The notes beneath the pieces were generated by a model. It made no database searches and had not been told where the DNA came from. It worked only from the letters and a program-made list of their open reading frames with translations. Shown one piece after another: positions 1-7,991 of a stretch of 64,000 bases of DNA. The stretch's first letter is position 1. Each line of letters starts with the position of its first letter. The position numbers and the translations under genes were made by a program. The DNA comes from Acidobacteriota bacterium (GTDB lineage Bacteria > Acidobacteriota > Terriglobia > UBA7540), in NCBI GenBank assembly GCA_004298155.1, contig SCRD01000016.1, positions 1-64,000 on the forward strand, in the 5' to 3' direction.

Positions 1-377
1 AAAGAATCGTAGCCCTCTACCTTGGGGAGAGGGCGCCGAAGGTACGATGGAGGGTGAGGGGGCGTTTGTGTCGCGGGTGGCTCATACGTTCTGCGGCCGG
101 GTAGCGCAGGGCTGTGCGCGGAGCAAGTAGCGAGGACCTCCGGTTTTGAGGTCCGCGGGTTTCCTGGTGATGGCCGCTCGCGGCGTTGTATCCTACCGCC
201 ATGTCGCGGCTCCGCGGGTGGCTCATACGTTCCGTGGCTGGCGCAGATGCTCGCCTTGCAGTGTCTGCGTTCTCGCGACGCGAGAGGCTCTTGCTTGTGT
301 TCATTCCAGCCGATCCCTTGCAATGATCGAGGTTGTTCGTTCAAAAAATAATTCCGCCAAATGGACCACGGCCACCC
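1..377. repeat. Left copy of ~376-bp imperfect direct repeat
   Basis: The block matches 1505-1880 with an almost constant offset of 1504 bases, by eye at roughly 80 % identity. It holds no convincing gene. Inside it are smaller palindromes: a GGACCTC/GAGGTCC stem near 135-155, a CGCAGA...TCTGCG stem near 243-269, and CTCGCG/CGCGAG near 272-284. The phrase GTGGCTCATACGTTC also occurs twice, near 77 and 217. The copy may extend left beyond the window. It reads as a mosaic of REP-like hairpins. Confidence 0.8.
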
Positions 378-438
378 GCCGCAATAACGCTGGGGTCGTG
401 ACCCAGCGGCCATTTTAACCCCGCTCAGCTTCGCTGAA

Positions 439-465
439 CGCAGACATCAAGAATCAATGTCTGCG
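439..465. repeat. REP-like hairpin, family B, copy 1
   Basis: A perfect 9-bp stem (CGCAGACAT / ATGTCTGCG) encloses a 9-nt loop. The flanks GCTCAGCTTCGCTGA on the left and CCACCCGC on the right are shared with the other family members. Compare 585-611 and 1953-1979. Confidence 0.75.
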
Positions 466-584
466 CCACCCGCGATGATCAAGGCCTCCCGCAAAAAATA
501 AGCCTCGATCTTGACTACGCCCGCTTACCGCGGTAATGCTGCGGCTCCTGTACGCTGCCATGCTGCTCACTGAGTTCTGCTGAA

Positions 585-611
585 CGCAGACATCAAAATT
601 CGACATCCGCG
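585..611. repeat. REP-like hairpin, family B, copy 2 (decayed)
   Basis: The spacing and flanks match copy 1 (TGCTGAACGCAGACATC on the left, CCACCCGC on the right). The right arm has diverged (GACATCCGCG), so the stem is imperfect. Apart from the three hairpin-type elements I see nothing gene-like in 378-798. Confidence 0.55.
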
Positions 612-798
612 CCACCCGCCCGCATAACATTCTCCCCGAAGGAGGAAAAGTGTTTTTACTTGACATCCCCTTTTATAGGACCCGTGGGCCACTACTTAGA
701 AGTGGCGGAGTCTTGCGGCCCTGCCGATTTGCGGTGGTGCCGCCACCAGGCTACAAGTGCCAGCGTCACTCCCCAGGCGGCGATCAGAATAAACCAGA

Positions 799-839
799 GC
801 GGGTAGCGCAGAGTTGTTCTGTAACTCTGCGGCTTTTTG
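799..839. repeat. REP element bounding the RAYT gene (left arm)
   Basis: These 41 bases are the exact reverse complement of 1418-1458. The element is itself a hairpin: GCAGAGTT and AACTCTGC face each other around a short loop. It abuts the stop codon of the transposase gene at 840. Paired, oppositely oriented REPs around a RAYT gene are the known 'REPtron' arrangement. Confidence 0.85.
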
Positions 840-1403
840 TCAGATTCGCGTTCGCTGGTCCGATGGCAGCAGGACGCGGTCAATGGGCAGCAACGGATGC
901 CGCGTGGTCTCGTCCTGGATAGATCCCGAATATTCTCTCGCGCTTGACCACGGCCAATCTTCGACCCGCTGAACCAGCGCCGCCTTGACCGGATTCAGGT
1001 GGATATATTCCACTGCCCTGTTGTATTCCCTCACCGTCCTCAGCGCACGGTCAAAGAACCGGCCCTGCCAGAGCCTTCCCGCTTGCTTCCGTCGGCTGTT
1101 CATCTGGCGCGTGGAGCTCACTTTGATCGATTCCATTACCACCGAAATCGTTTTCGGATATCGCACCCCGATCACCGCATGCCAATGGTCCGGCAGGAAA
1201 ACCCACGCTGTCAGCAGGAACTCGTGTTCAATCCGCCGCGCAGATATGACCCGGGCCAGAATCCTGAAATCGGCATCCCGCAGTTTCTTTCGCGACCGAT
1301 GCAGATTGCAGGTCACATAGAAATATCGATCGCTCAACACCAGCCGCCGCAAACGTGACATCCGGGAAGAGTAGCTTGGTCCTCTCAAAACCACAACACG
1401 CAA
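840..1403 (-). CDS. REP-associated tyrosine transposase (RAYT, Y1/HUH family)
   Basis: A 187-residue HUH-type single-strand DNA nickase/transposase of the TnpA-REP family. The HUH metal-binding motif is visible as PDHWH (His73 and His75). The likely nucleophile is Tyr133 in VEYIHLNPVKAALV, the most conserved phrase of RAYTs, followed by the family's WPWSS motif near 150. The start is uncertain: the longest frame uses TTG at 1403, while an ATG at 1361 (MSRLRRLVL) would fit the family N-terminus better; neither has a strong ribosome site. The gene is bounded by a perfect inverted pair of 41-bp hairpins, which RAYTs are known to bind and cut. It is probably domesticated rather than a free insertion sequence. 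The family call is confident. Confidence 0.9.
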   Translation of the reverse strand: MRVVVLRGPSYSSRMSRLRRLVLSDRYFYVTCNLHRSRKKLRDADFRILARVISARRIEHEFLLTAWVFLPDHWHAVIGVRYPKTISVVMESIKVSSTRQMNSRRKQAGRLWQGRFFDRALRTVREYNRAVEYIHLNPVKAALVQRVEDWPWSSAREYSGSIQDETTRHPLLPIDRVLLPSDQRTRI

Positions 1404-1417
1404 TTGGCAACCCCAGG

Positions 1418-1458
1418 CAAAAAGCCGCAGAGTTACAGAACAACTCTGCGCTACCCGC
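1418..1458. repeat. REP element bounding the RAYT gene (right arm)
   Basis: Exact reverse complement of 799-839 over 41 bases, lying upstream of the transposase start. The phrase GGGTAGCGCAG of this element recurs, less well conserved, inside both long direct repeats (near 102 and 1606), so the flanking repeats probably derive from the same family. Confidence 0.85.
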
Positions 1459-1469
1459 TGTTGCGAAAG

Positions 1470-1489
1470 GGCACGGATTCATCCGTGCC
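1470..1489. repeat. Short perfect hairpin between REP and direct repeat
   Basis: A 7-bp perfect stem, GGCACGG and CCGTGCC, encloses ATTCAT. It sits between the right REP arm and the right copy of the long repeat. The outer bases GGGCAC...GTGCCC could extend an alternative pairing. Confidence 0.5.
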
Positions 1490-1504
1490 GCATGCTTGTG
1501 CCCA

Positions 1505-1880
1505 AAAGAATCGTAGCCCTCTACCTTGGGGAGAGGGCGCCGGAGGTACGACGGCGGGTGAGGGGGCATTTGTGTCGCTAGTGGCGCATACGTTCCGCGG
1601 CCGGGTAGCGCAGGGTTGTGCGCGGAGCAAGTAGCGAGGACCTCCGATTTTGAGGTCCGCGGATTTTCTGGTGATGGGCGCTCGCGAAGTCGTATCCTCC
1701 CGCCATGTCGCGGCTCCGCGGGTGGCTCATACGTTCCGTGGCTGGCGCAGATGCTCGCCTTGCAGTATCTGCGTTCTCGCGGCGCGAGAGGCATTTGGTT
1801 GTTTTCACTCCACCCGATCCATTATGGCCAGAGAAGTGTCCTCCAGAAAATAAAACCTTCAGCTTGACCACGGCCACCCT
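1505..1880. repeat. Right copy of ~376-bp imperfect direct repeat
   Basis: It matches 1-377 in the same orientation. Differences are spread throughout rather than clustered, which suggests two old copies. One stem is better paired here than in the left copy: CGCAGAT/ATCTGCG near 1747-1775. With the RAYT and its REPs between the two copies, the patch has a composite look. No gene is supported between 1404 and 2011. Confidence 0.8.
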
Positions 1881-1952
1881 CTGCCCATTTCCCACTTCCT
1901 ATTTCATCCTTCAGAATTCACCCTTCGCTTGCCCCCGCTCAGCTTCGCTGAT

Positions 1953-1979
1953 CGCAGACCCCAAAGATCAGGGTCTGCG
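1953..1979. repeat. REP-like hairpin, family B, copy 3 with compensatory changes
   Basis: The layout equals 439-465, including the flank GCTCAGCTTCGCTGA, with a perfect 9-bp stem (CGCAGACCC / GGGTCTGCG). Relative to copy 1, two base pairs at the loop end differ and both sides have changed together, so pairing is kept. Confidence 0.75.
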
Positions 1980-2011
1980 CCAGCCCCGGGGTGCCCGCCG
2001 CCCCGCTGCTG

Positions 2012-2554
2012 CTATTTACTGCCCAAGATGACAAAGTTCCAGACAGCAAAGCACACCGCACCTGCACCGAGAAGCCGCAGCAGCAAGAGTTCTGCCGCGG
2101 TCGCGGCTACTGGCAATCGGTCTGCTAGCCACTTGTTTCTTATCAAACTGGCACATCGGCGCGGCTTCACTATCACGAATATGCCAAGCACCAGCAAGGC
2201 GCCGTTTGTGAGGAGCAGCCAACCAGCCGCAATCCAGCCCATGGACAGTGCCGGTGGCACAGAGTGCACTAGGGGCGCGTGTGCTACTGCGGCCGGATGC
2301 TCGAGGTGGAGAGCGATCAAGACTAGCACATATGTTCCCATCGCGGTCAGGCCTAGGCCTGCCAACCGCCACCCCCATTCATTTTTGGGTTTCCACTCGG
2401 GGTTTGGCCGTGAAAATCTATCCGCCCTCGTCCACCAATTCTTAAACTGGACTGCCTTCCTCGGCGAGAAAAGCATGAGAAGAGCGTTCAGCAACAGAAA
2501 CGAGAAGAAGACCGTGACGCCGATAACAATCGCCAGATCCCTCATACTCCACAT
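2012..2554 (-). CDS. Four-helix membrane protein next to an RHS C-terminus
   Basis: About 180 residues with roughly four hydrophobic segments: near 8-28, 70-90, 105-130 and 150-175 from the chosen start. I recognise no family. I start it at the ATG at 2554 because AAGGAG lies 8 bases upstream. That ATG is only 2 bases beyond the stop codon of the RHS frame, which implies translational coupling. A small gene directly behind an RHS C-terminal tip is where an immunity protein normally sits, so an immunity role is possible. This rests on position only; the sequence itself gives no evidence of it. Confidence 0.6.
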   Translation of the reverse strand: MWSMRDLAIVIGVTVFFSFLLLNALLMLFSPRKAVQFKNWWTRADRFSRPNPEWKPKNEWGWRLAGLGLTAMGTYVLVLIALHLEHPAAVAHAPLVHSVPPALSMGWIAAGWLLLTNGALLVLGIFVIVKPRRCASLIRNKWLADRLPVAATAAELLLLRLLGAGAVCFAVWNFVILGSK

Positions 2555-2556
2555 GC

Positions 2557-3930
2557 CTAGAACTCCTTGCATCCCGAAACGGTGAACGAAAAGGAGGCTC
2601 CCGGCGTGCCAGCTGTGGGACCGCCTAATGAGCCTGATGAGTTAGTGATGTCTTGGGATCCCGCCGCCGGAACTGGCTGCAACACGGCTGACACGCTCGG
2701 GCCGCTGAGGACAGCCCGTGCGTTGCTAAGGTTTCCGAATAGCAGTGGTCCTCCACCAACACCTTTGGTTGCCGGTACCGCAATCCCCGGGCCCGCACCA
2801 AGGCAGGCTGTGAATGGTTTCGCAATGATGGCTCCCGATATCGTAAGCCCGGATGCCGCTGCAGGACCAGCAGGGATGAGCGGAACGAATGCGGAACCCG
2901 CAACGACTGGGGCAATGAGGTGAAAACTTCCGATTGGCCTACCGAAGAAGGTGACAATGCAGTCCCAAGCACTGGGTGAGCCACCACCGACCCTGCTTTG
3001 AGTACACTCAACGTGAAAACCAAGAAAAGCATTGCCGAAGCCCGCGGGAAGTCCTCCGCCTCCCGCCAGCGGTGGTTGTCCGGCGGGCGGGGCGCTGGGC
3101 GGTGCGGGTGCGCCACCGCCGCCTCCACCGCCACCCCCGCCGCCAACCGGGTACCCACCGCCGCCCCCCGGCCAGTTGGTTTCTTGAGGGCAGTTCGGGT
3201 AGTCATCCCCTTCACTCCAGCACAATGCCCGGCAATGCGCGGGATCATCGGACTGATCACACCCGTCCAGCCCCAGCGGGTCGGTGAGGGTCGCAGGATT
3301 ATTCAGCACGTAGGCGTAGCGGTTGAGCGACTGGGGATTGCTCACGTTCCCGCCCATCGGATCGGGGCGTCATCCAGCGGCCGAGGTTGGGCGTAAAATC
3401 CCGGTTGGGCGTGGGAAAGAGCCCCGCATCCTGAAGCTGATGCATCCCGGCAAAGTGCATGACGTAGGGTTGCCCGGCGCGGGTCCAATCCTGCCCCCAC
3501 GGGTAGAAGAGCTCATCCTGCAGTTCCGCGCCAGTCTGGTCGGTGGTCACCGTCGTCGTCCCCAGGTTGTTGGTGTGCAGAATTTGCGTTGCCGAGCCGT
3601 ACTGCACCAGGGTACGACCGCCCATCGGAACGTCCTTGCCGAACCAGGCGGCAGTGCCCGCGCTGTAGAGGCCCAATTCCTCACCGCTCAGGCCGAACAG
3701 GTAATCGAACGTCCAGGAGCCGTTTGGCAGAAAGCGCTCGACGCGCTGCCCCAGAGAGTTGTACTTCAGAGTTGCCGTCGATCCCGAGTCCACCGACACC
3801 ATCCGGTCCTCGGCGTCCCACTGGTACGTGTGCGTCCCATCGGACGTCATGTTGCCCGCCGGGTCGTAACTTGCATTGAGGGCGCCGACTTTCGAGACCT
3901 GGTTTGTCGAAAGTGGGGCATCAATCGCGG
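2557..3930 (-). pseudogene. RHS-repeat protein, C-terminal fragment with a frameshift
   Basis: The upstream half carries RHS/YD-repeat phrases (YDPAGNMT, GTHTYQWDAEDRM, YNSLGQRVERF). The downstream half carries the core terminus (NRYAYVLNNPATLTDPLGL). The two frames join at 3364-3367, where a run of four G on the given strand appears one base too long; removing one restores the expected LGRWMTPDPMGG. Upstream homology stops near 3930, so the N-terminal bulk is absent. The tip after DPLGL is about 230 residues with a Gly/Pro-rich stretch and a hydrophobic part; I see no recognisable toxin domain. A sequencing error could explain the shift, but not the missing N-terminus. Confidence 0.75.
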
Positions 3931-4099
3931 CGTTTGCGGCGTGTGCGGCCCATACGCATCGCGCCCGCCCAGTATAGCACCGGGGAAAGAGCTTGGTCCG
4001 GCAGGCGCTTAAGGTTTCGGGTGGGCTGGTGGCGGGGCCGGCGGCCCAGGTGGCATTGGTTCGGGGCGGTGTGGCTCACTCATGTAGGCTAACACCCTC

Positions 4100-4270
4100 C
4101 AGAACAGCCTTCAGTGGGATGTACGGGATTTTTGGTATATTCTTTACGAAATTATATCTTATTTATTATCAATTGTTTACGAATATGCTTCTATACCATC
4201 GGCACCATTGATCAAAAAGTTGTTCATTCCCGACACAGTGAGTAAAATTTGCCGGAAAATCATTCAGTTC
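4100..4270. other. AT-rich intergenic island
   Basis: This stretch between the RHS remnant and lptE is markedly richer in A/T than all its surroundings (for example 4130-4200) and has no gene. It may mark the edge of an acquired segment or hold promoter or terminator elements. I can define no specific site. Confidence 0.4.
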
Positions 4271-4291
4271 GAAAGATGTAGCCGCTGAGGG

Positions 4292-4825
4292 CTAAAAGTT
4301 CTCGACGATGTCGGTAACCAGCGTGCGGGCAAAGTCGCGCGACAGGCGGTCGAGCGCAGGCTCGTCTTCCTCGAAAAGCGCGGCGGTGGACTGACTCTCC
4401 TGATATTGCTCGCGGAAGATGTAATTGGGGTTGGAGAACAACACGCGCTTCGTGTGGAGATCGACTAACTCAACGTTAGCGGTCACCTGGATCTGGAAGG
4501 TGGTAGCGCGGCCGGTGTTGGGATCAAAAGTGAGGACGCCAGAGTGGACGGAGATGATGGTTCCCTTCAGTTCAGCGTCGGCGCCTGTGGGGTCCGGCGT
4601 GACGCGATAGCTGGTGCGGTCGATGAACTCGCGTGTGACGGCGGCGGCCACCTTCTGCTCGATGCGGAAGCGGGTGCTCTTGTTAGTGAACACGGGAATG
4701 GCGATGGTCCTGATGTCCGGCGGCAGACGCGCGGCGGTGCCGGCCACCCGGTAGCCGCAGGCAACCGTCAACAGGATCGAGCAGGCCGCAAGCGCGGCAC
4801 CCGTGGCGCGCGCGAGGTTTTTCAT
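4292..4825 (-). CDS. lptE: LPS-assembly lipoprotein LptE homologue
   Basis: A 177-residue lipoprotein expected to plug the LptD outer-membrane translocon that inserts lipopolysaccharide. A signal peptide ends in the lipobox LTVAC with Cys23, followed by GYRVAG, the hallmark start of mature LptE-type proteins. Next comes RTIAIPVFTNKSTRFRIE, typical of this family's first strand-helix unit. The start codon overlaps the stop of the upstream gene by 4 bases (ATGA), so it is the last gene of the psd-pssA-asd-like operon. LptE proteins diverge strongly; the call rests on the N-terminal pattern, the length and the envelope context. Confidence 0.8.
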   Translation of the reverse strand: MKNLARATGAALAACSILLTVACGYRVAGTAARLPPDIRTIAIPVFTNKSTRFRIEQKVAAAVTREFIDRTSYRVTPDPTGADAELKGTIISVHSGVLTFDPNTGRATTFQIQVTANVELVDLHTKRVLFSNPNYIFREQYQESQSTAALFEEDEPALDRLSRDFARTLVTDIVENF

Positions 4826-5886
4826 TTCGTAAGGCGCAGCGGCTGGCGCTGGCGATGCAATCCTTCCGCAATCTGGACGGCGTTGATGGCCGCAATCCGC
4901 ATGCTGTCGGCAACAGCCCAGAGCCAGAGTCCCGCCGGATGCGAGGCGTCGGGCTGGATGGCGTCAACCAGAATTTCATTGGAGCCTGCGGCATCAGCCG
5001 GTGAGGGCGCCCTTTCGGACGCCCGGCGGATGGCGACGGGCGCGCCATCAAGCGCCAGAACCAGGTCAGAAGGCTTCACGCGTTCCTGGGTCTCGACGTA
5101 GAGTGAAACGGCAGTGGAGTAAAAAACGGGGACGTGCACCAGTCGAATAGCAGGCACCGGCGCACTGCTACCGAGGAGAGCTGCCAGTTCGTTTCGCACG
5201 CGCGACTCCAGCCCGTCGGCTTTTTCGGAGCCGGCCCCCAGGCGCGGCAGCAGGTTGAAAGCAATCTGGTCCCCGTAGGCTTCGCGCGGCACTTTCTGAA
5301 AGCTGAGGAGGTTGACCGTCTGCTTCTGGAGTTCGTCAATCGCGCGCACGCCTATTTCAGAAGCCGGGCTGAAGATCTGCGCCACGGCGCTGCGCACCTG
5401 GAACCGCGCGGCCAGCCGTGACAGCAGGACGCTGATCACGAGCGTCGCAGCGTGTGGGGCAGCTATCACGTCAAGGCCCTTGCCCGGCTCCTGATCCTGA
5501 CCGGCGGCGGGAGGCCCGCCGAGGAAGGGGGTCCGCAAGGGAGCGGTTGCATCCTTCGAAATGCTTGCGCAAAGATCGATAACCGCGCGCCTGCCCGGCG
5601 AAGCTTGCCGATCACGACCGGTCCGTTCAATCCAGGAAGCCAGCCCCGGGTGCTCCGCTGCGACAAAAGCGAAATCGAACCGGGCAGGAATCTCTTCCAG
5701 ATAATCTACTGAAGCCCGGGGATGCCGGCTGAGTTCAACTATTGGGAGATCAGGCTCGCCGGCTTCTCCGGAAACAGTCATCAGCTCGGCAACGGGGAAA
5801 TTGCGCTCATCGAGGACGTCGATGAGCTCTTTGCCAAGAAGGGAGGACGCGCCAATAACGGCCACATGATAGCCCGCGGTCTTCAT
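4822..5886 (-). CDS. Aspartate-semialdehyde-dehydrogenase-like protein lacking the catalytic residues
   Basis: 354 residues with the fold of Asd/USG-1: an N-terminal dinucleotide motif (VAVIGASSLLGKEL), a central dimerisation part (IFSPASEIGVRAIDELQKQT) and the C-terminal half. In true enzymes the central motif is N-P-N-C-[ST]-T with the catalytic Cys. Here it reads APHAAT, with Ala146 in the Cys place. The catalytic Gly-His after R-x-P-V is also absent (HVPVFYSTAV). It is therefore unlikely to be an aspartate-semialdehyde dehydrogenase. It overlaps pssA and lptE by 4 bases each, so it is translated with envelope genes. A scaffold or regulatory role is possible but unproven. lysA elsewhere in the window is not linked to it. 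Confidence 0.8.
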   Translation of the reverse strand: MKTAGYHVAVIGASSLLGKELIDVLDERNFPVAELMTVSGEAGEPDLPIVELSRHPRASVDYLEEIPARFDFAFVAAEHPGLASWIERTGRDRQASPGRRAVIDLCASISKDATAPLRTPFLGGPPAAGQDQEPGKGLDVIAAPHAATLVISVLLSRLAARFQVRSAVAQIFSPASEIGVRAIDELQKQTVNLLSFQKVPREAYGDQIAFNLLPRLGAGSEKADGLESRVRNELAALLGSSAPVPAIRLVHVPVFYSTAVSLYVETQERVKPSDLVLALDGAPVAIRRASERAPSPADAAGSNEILVDAIQPDASHPAGLWLWAVADSMRIAAINAVQIAEGLHRQRQPLRLTK

Positions 5887-6725
5887 TGCGCCTTTACCTC
5901 TTCGGGAACTGAAGGACCGGGACGCTGCCGTCCGGGTATCTCATGGAGAAGGCCGGAAAGAGCATAGGCGAGCGCCAGGACCAACAGGACAGGTTCCGAG
6001 TAAAACAGGATAGCCAGGAAGATGAGGCCGATGAAGATGATCGTTACATAGGGGCGCCGGCGGCGCAGATCAACGGACTTGAAGGTGTAGTAGCGGACCC
6101 GGCTGACCATCAGGAAGGCCAGGCCCAGCACGGCCAGCAGCGAGACCACAGCAAACGGCCAGTAGGTGAGGGGGTCCTTCTCGCAGTGCACAACGGCGGC
6201 GATCACGCCAGCAGCTGCCGGAATGGGCAGACCTACAAAGTATCGGCGGTCAACGCCGGGCTTCGCGGACTCAATGTTAAACCGCGCCAGCCGGGCCGCG
6301 CCACAAATCAGGTAAGCGAACCCGATCATCCATCCGACGGCGCGCAGGTGGTGCGTCAATGGAATTTGTGAAGCGTCGATAGCCGGGCGCACTCCCCATG
6401 CGTAGGCAAGGACTCCCGGAGCCAGGCCGAAAGTGATCACGTCGGCCAGCGAATCGAACTCGCGGCCAAAGTTTGAAGTCGAATTGGTAAGGCGCGCGAT
6501 ACGGCCGTCGAGTCCGTCGAACACGATCGCCCAGCCGATCGCCTTGGCAGCATTGTCAAAAGCAGCGCTGGCCAGCACGCCTGCGGCGCCCGCAGCCATC
6601 AGTTGCGACCCCTGCAGAGTGCTCAGAATGGCATAGTAACCACAGATTAGCGTTCCAACAGTGAACAGGCTCGGCAGAACGTACATCCCCCGTCTCAACC
6701 GGTGGTTATTCGTCGCCGTTTCCAT
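5883..6725 (-). CDS. pssA: CDP-diacylglycerol-serine O-phosphatidyltransferase
   Basis: An integral membrane enzyme of about 280 residues that joins serine to CDP-diacylglycerol to give phosphatidylserine. The CDP-alcohol phosphotransferase signature D-G-x2-A-R-x8-G-x3-D-x3-D is complete (DGLDGRIARL, then GREFDSLAD). About eight hydrophobic segments are visible. I start at the ATG at 6725 (METATNN) because GAGGGA lies 8 bases before it; a TTG at 6767 is in frame but would overlap psd. It sits between psd and the asd-like gene, so the two steps to phosphatidylethanolamine are co-transcribed. Confidence 0.93.
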   Translation of the reverse strand: METATNNHRLRRGMYVLPSLFTVGTLICGYYAILSTLQGSQLMAAGAAGVLASAAFDNAAKAIGWAIVFDGLDGRIARLTNSTSNFGREFDSLADVITFGLAPGVLAYAWGVRPAIDASQIPLTHHLRAVGWMIGFAYLICGAARLARFNIESAKPGVDRRYFVGLPIPAAAGVIAAVVHCEKDPLTYWPFAVVSLLAVLGLAFLMVSRVRYYTFKSVDLRRRRPYVTIIFIGLIFLAILFYSEPVLLVLALAYALSGLLHEIPGRQRPGPSVPEEVKAQ

Positions 6726-6750
6726 TACGTCCCTCGTGATTGGGTTAATT

Positions 6751-7398
6751 TCATCTCCTGATTCCAATGATCGTGCTCCCGGCTTTCACATGATCGCCGA
6801 TTTTGACGGAGAGGACCACGTCAGGGGAAAGCAGGATCTCCACCCGCGACCCGAACTTGATCATCCCGACCCGGTCTCCACGGCCCACGTAGTCGCCAAT
6901 TTTTTTCCAGAAGACAATCCGCCGTGCCAGGACACCGGCAATCTGGCGGACAACGACCTCGCCGTTTTCTCCGGCAACCGTGAACGTGTTGCATTCATTT
7001 TCAACCGAGGCGCGAGGTTCTGAAGCCATCCGAAAGGACCCTTTGCGATAAACCATGCTCTCGATTCTACCCGCGACAGGCGAGCGGTTTACGTGAACGT
7101 TGAAAGGCGACATAAAGATGCTGATTCGCTGGCAGGCACGGCCGGTTTTTTCCTCGGATCGAATCTCCACTACGCGTCCGTCTGCCGGGGAAACAATCAC
7201 CCCTGGGCCCGACGGAACCAGCCGTTCGGGGTCACGAAAGAAATTCAGGACAAACAGCGCGAAGGCAAAAAAGATTGCAGCGGCAAAAAAGAAGAACTTG
7301 CCTGGCCAGAAGAACCCAAAACCCAGCAGCCCTCCCCCAATCAAAATCAGCGGCAGACTATACCAATACCCGTCTTTCACCATAGCTGTTGGGTGCAC
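6751..7398 (-). CDS. psd: Phosphatidylserine decarboxylase, short type
   Basis: A 215-residue proenzyme that decarboxylates phosphatidylserine to phosphatidylethanolamine. Two N-terminal hydrophobic segments (about 12-52) anchor it. Then come the family phrases SPADGRVVEI (70-79), MSPFNVHVNRSP (96-107) and KFGSRVEIL (181-189). Self-cleavage to the pyruvoyl form would occur at Gly183-Ser184. The length is that of the compact bacterial class, shorter than E. coli Psd. It is the first gene of a four-gene operon leading to lptE; pssA begins 26 bases after its stop. Confidence 0.93.
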   Translation of the reverse strand: MHPTAMVKDGYWYSLPLILIGGGLLGFGFFWPGKFFFFAAAIFFAFALFVLNFFRDPERLVPSGPGVIVSPADGRVVEIRSEEKTGRACQRISIFMSPFNVHVNRSPVAGRIESMVYRKGSFRMASEPRASVENECNTFTVAGENGEVVVRQIAGVLARRIVFWKKIGDYVGRGDRVGMIKFGSRVEILLSPDVVLSVKIGDHVKAGSTIIGIRR

Positions 7399-7527
7399 GG
7401 CCCCTCATCCAGGAATTACAGTCCGGCACCGGCCAGCCACCCGCCACGACTGGGTAAAGAAAACCCCTCCCTCGCCCAGCCCTTTGCTCGCAAAGGAAGA
7501 ATTCGACCGTCTTGCCAGCTCCACCAG

Positions 7528-7755
7528 CTACGCAGCCGGTTTCCCGTTCTTCAGAAGCGCGGCCATCCTGTCCTTCAAACGCAGCTTAAGCTTCTTAAGT
7601 TTGGCTTCCTCAAGCTTTTCCTCTTCTGTGAGGAAAGGCTTGGCTTCCAAGCAATCCAACTGGGCTGCGTACCGGCCATGCTCTTCGTAAAGGCGCTGAT
7701 ACTCCAAATTGTTGGCCATCGATTTATCCCGGATGGCCTCGGTAGGGGTGCTCAC
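7528..7755 (-). CDS. DUF465 / YdcH-type small coiled-coil protein
   Basis: A 75-residue, highly charged helical protein. The heptad-rich phrase YQRLYEEHGRYAAQLD and the conserved ending EEAKLKKLKLRLKDRM are characteristic of the YdcH family, whose function is not established. It starts at GTG 7755 with an excellent AAGGAGG ribosome site about 10 bases upstream. It stands alone between psd and a small secreted protein gene. Confidence 0.75.
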   Translation of the reverse strand: MSTPTEAIRDKSMANNLEYQRLYEEHGRYAAQLDCLEAKPFLTEEEKLEEAKLKKLKLRLKDRMAALLKNGKPAA

Positions 7756-7930
7756 GGGCGTGCCACCTCCTTGCTAATATCATTTTACTCTCGTCAGGCT
7801 AACACACACGCATAACGGCTTCAAGCCGGAAAGATCGGTTTGGCTTTCGAGAGTCGGGGGGATGGACAGGATTGAATAACAGGGAGCCCGAAGGGCAGGT
7901 CTGGGTGAGGCCGGATCCCGTTGCCAAAAG

Positions 7931-7956
7931 AAAACCCGACCGAGTGGTCGGGTTTT
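7931..7956. terminator. Bidirectional intrinsic terminator
   Basis: A perfect 11-bp stem (AAAACCCGACC / GGTCGGGTTTT) encloses GAGT, with A-rich and T-rich tails on both sides. It lies 36 bases past the stop of the small secreted protein gene at 7992-8171 and would end its transcript. Confidence 0.9.
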
Positions 7957-7991
7957 CAATTGACAACCAAGATAACCAGAAAACCAGTTCC

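Noticed and set aside
692-883. 63-residue minus-strand frame with a membrane-helix-like stretch (PLWFILIAAWGVTLALVAWW)
   Set aside because: Its first third is encoded by the REP element and it has no ribosome site. It may be the tail of a lost gene but cannot be supported.
1-2000. Possible CRISPR array
   Set aside because: The repeats are long, imperfect, palindromic and irregularly spaced, with no uniform spacers and no cas gene.
4822-5886. Annotation as functional aspartate-semialdehyde dehydrogenase
   Set aside because: The catalytic Cys and His positions are not conserved.
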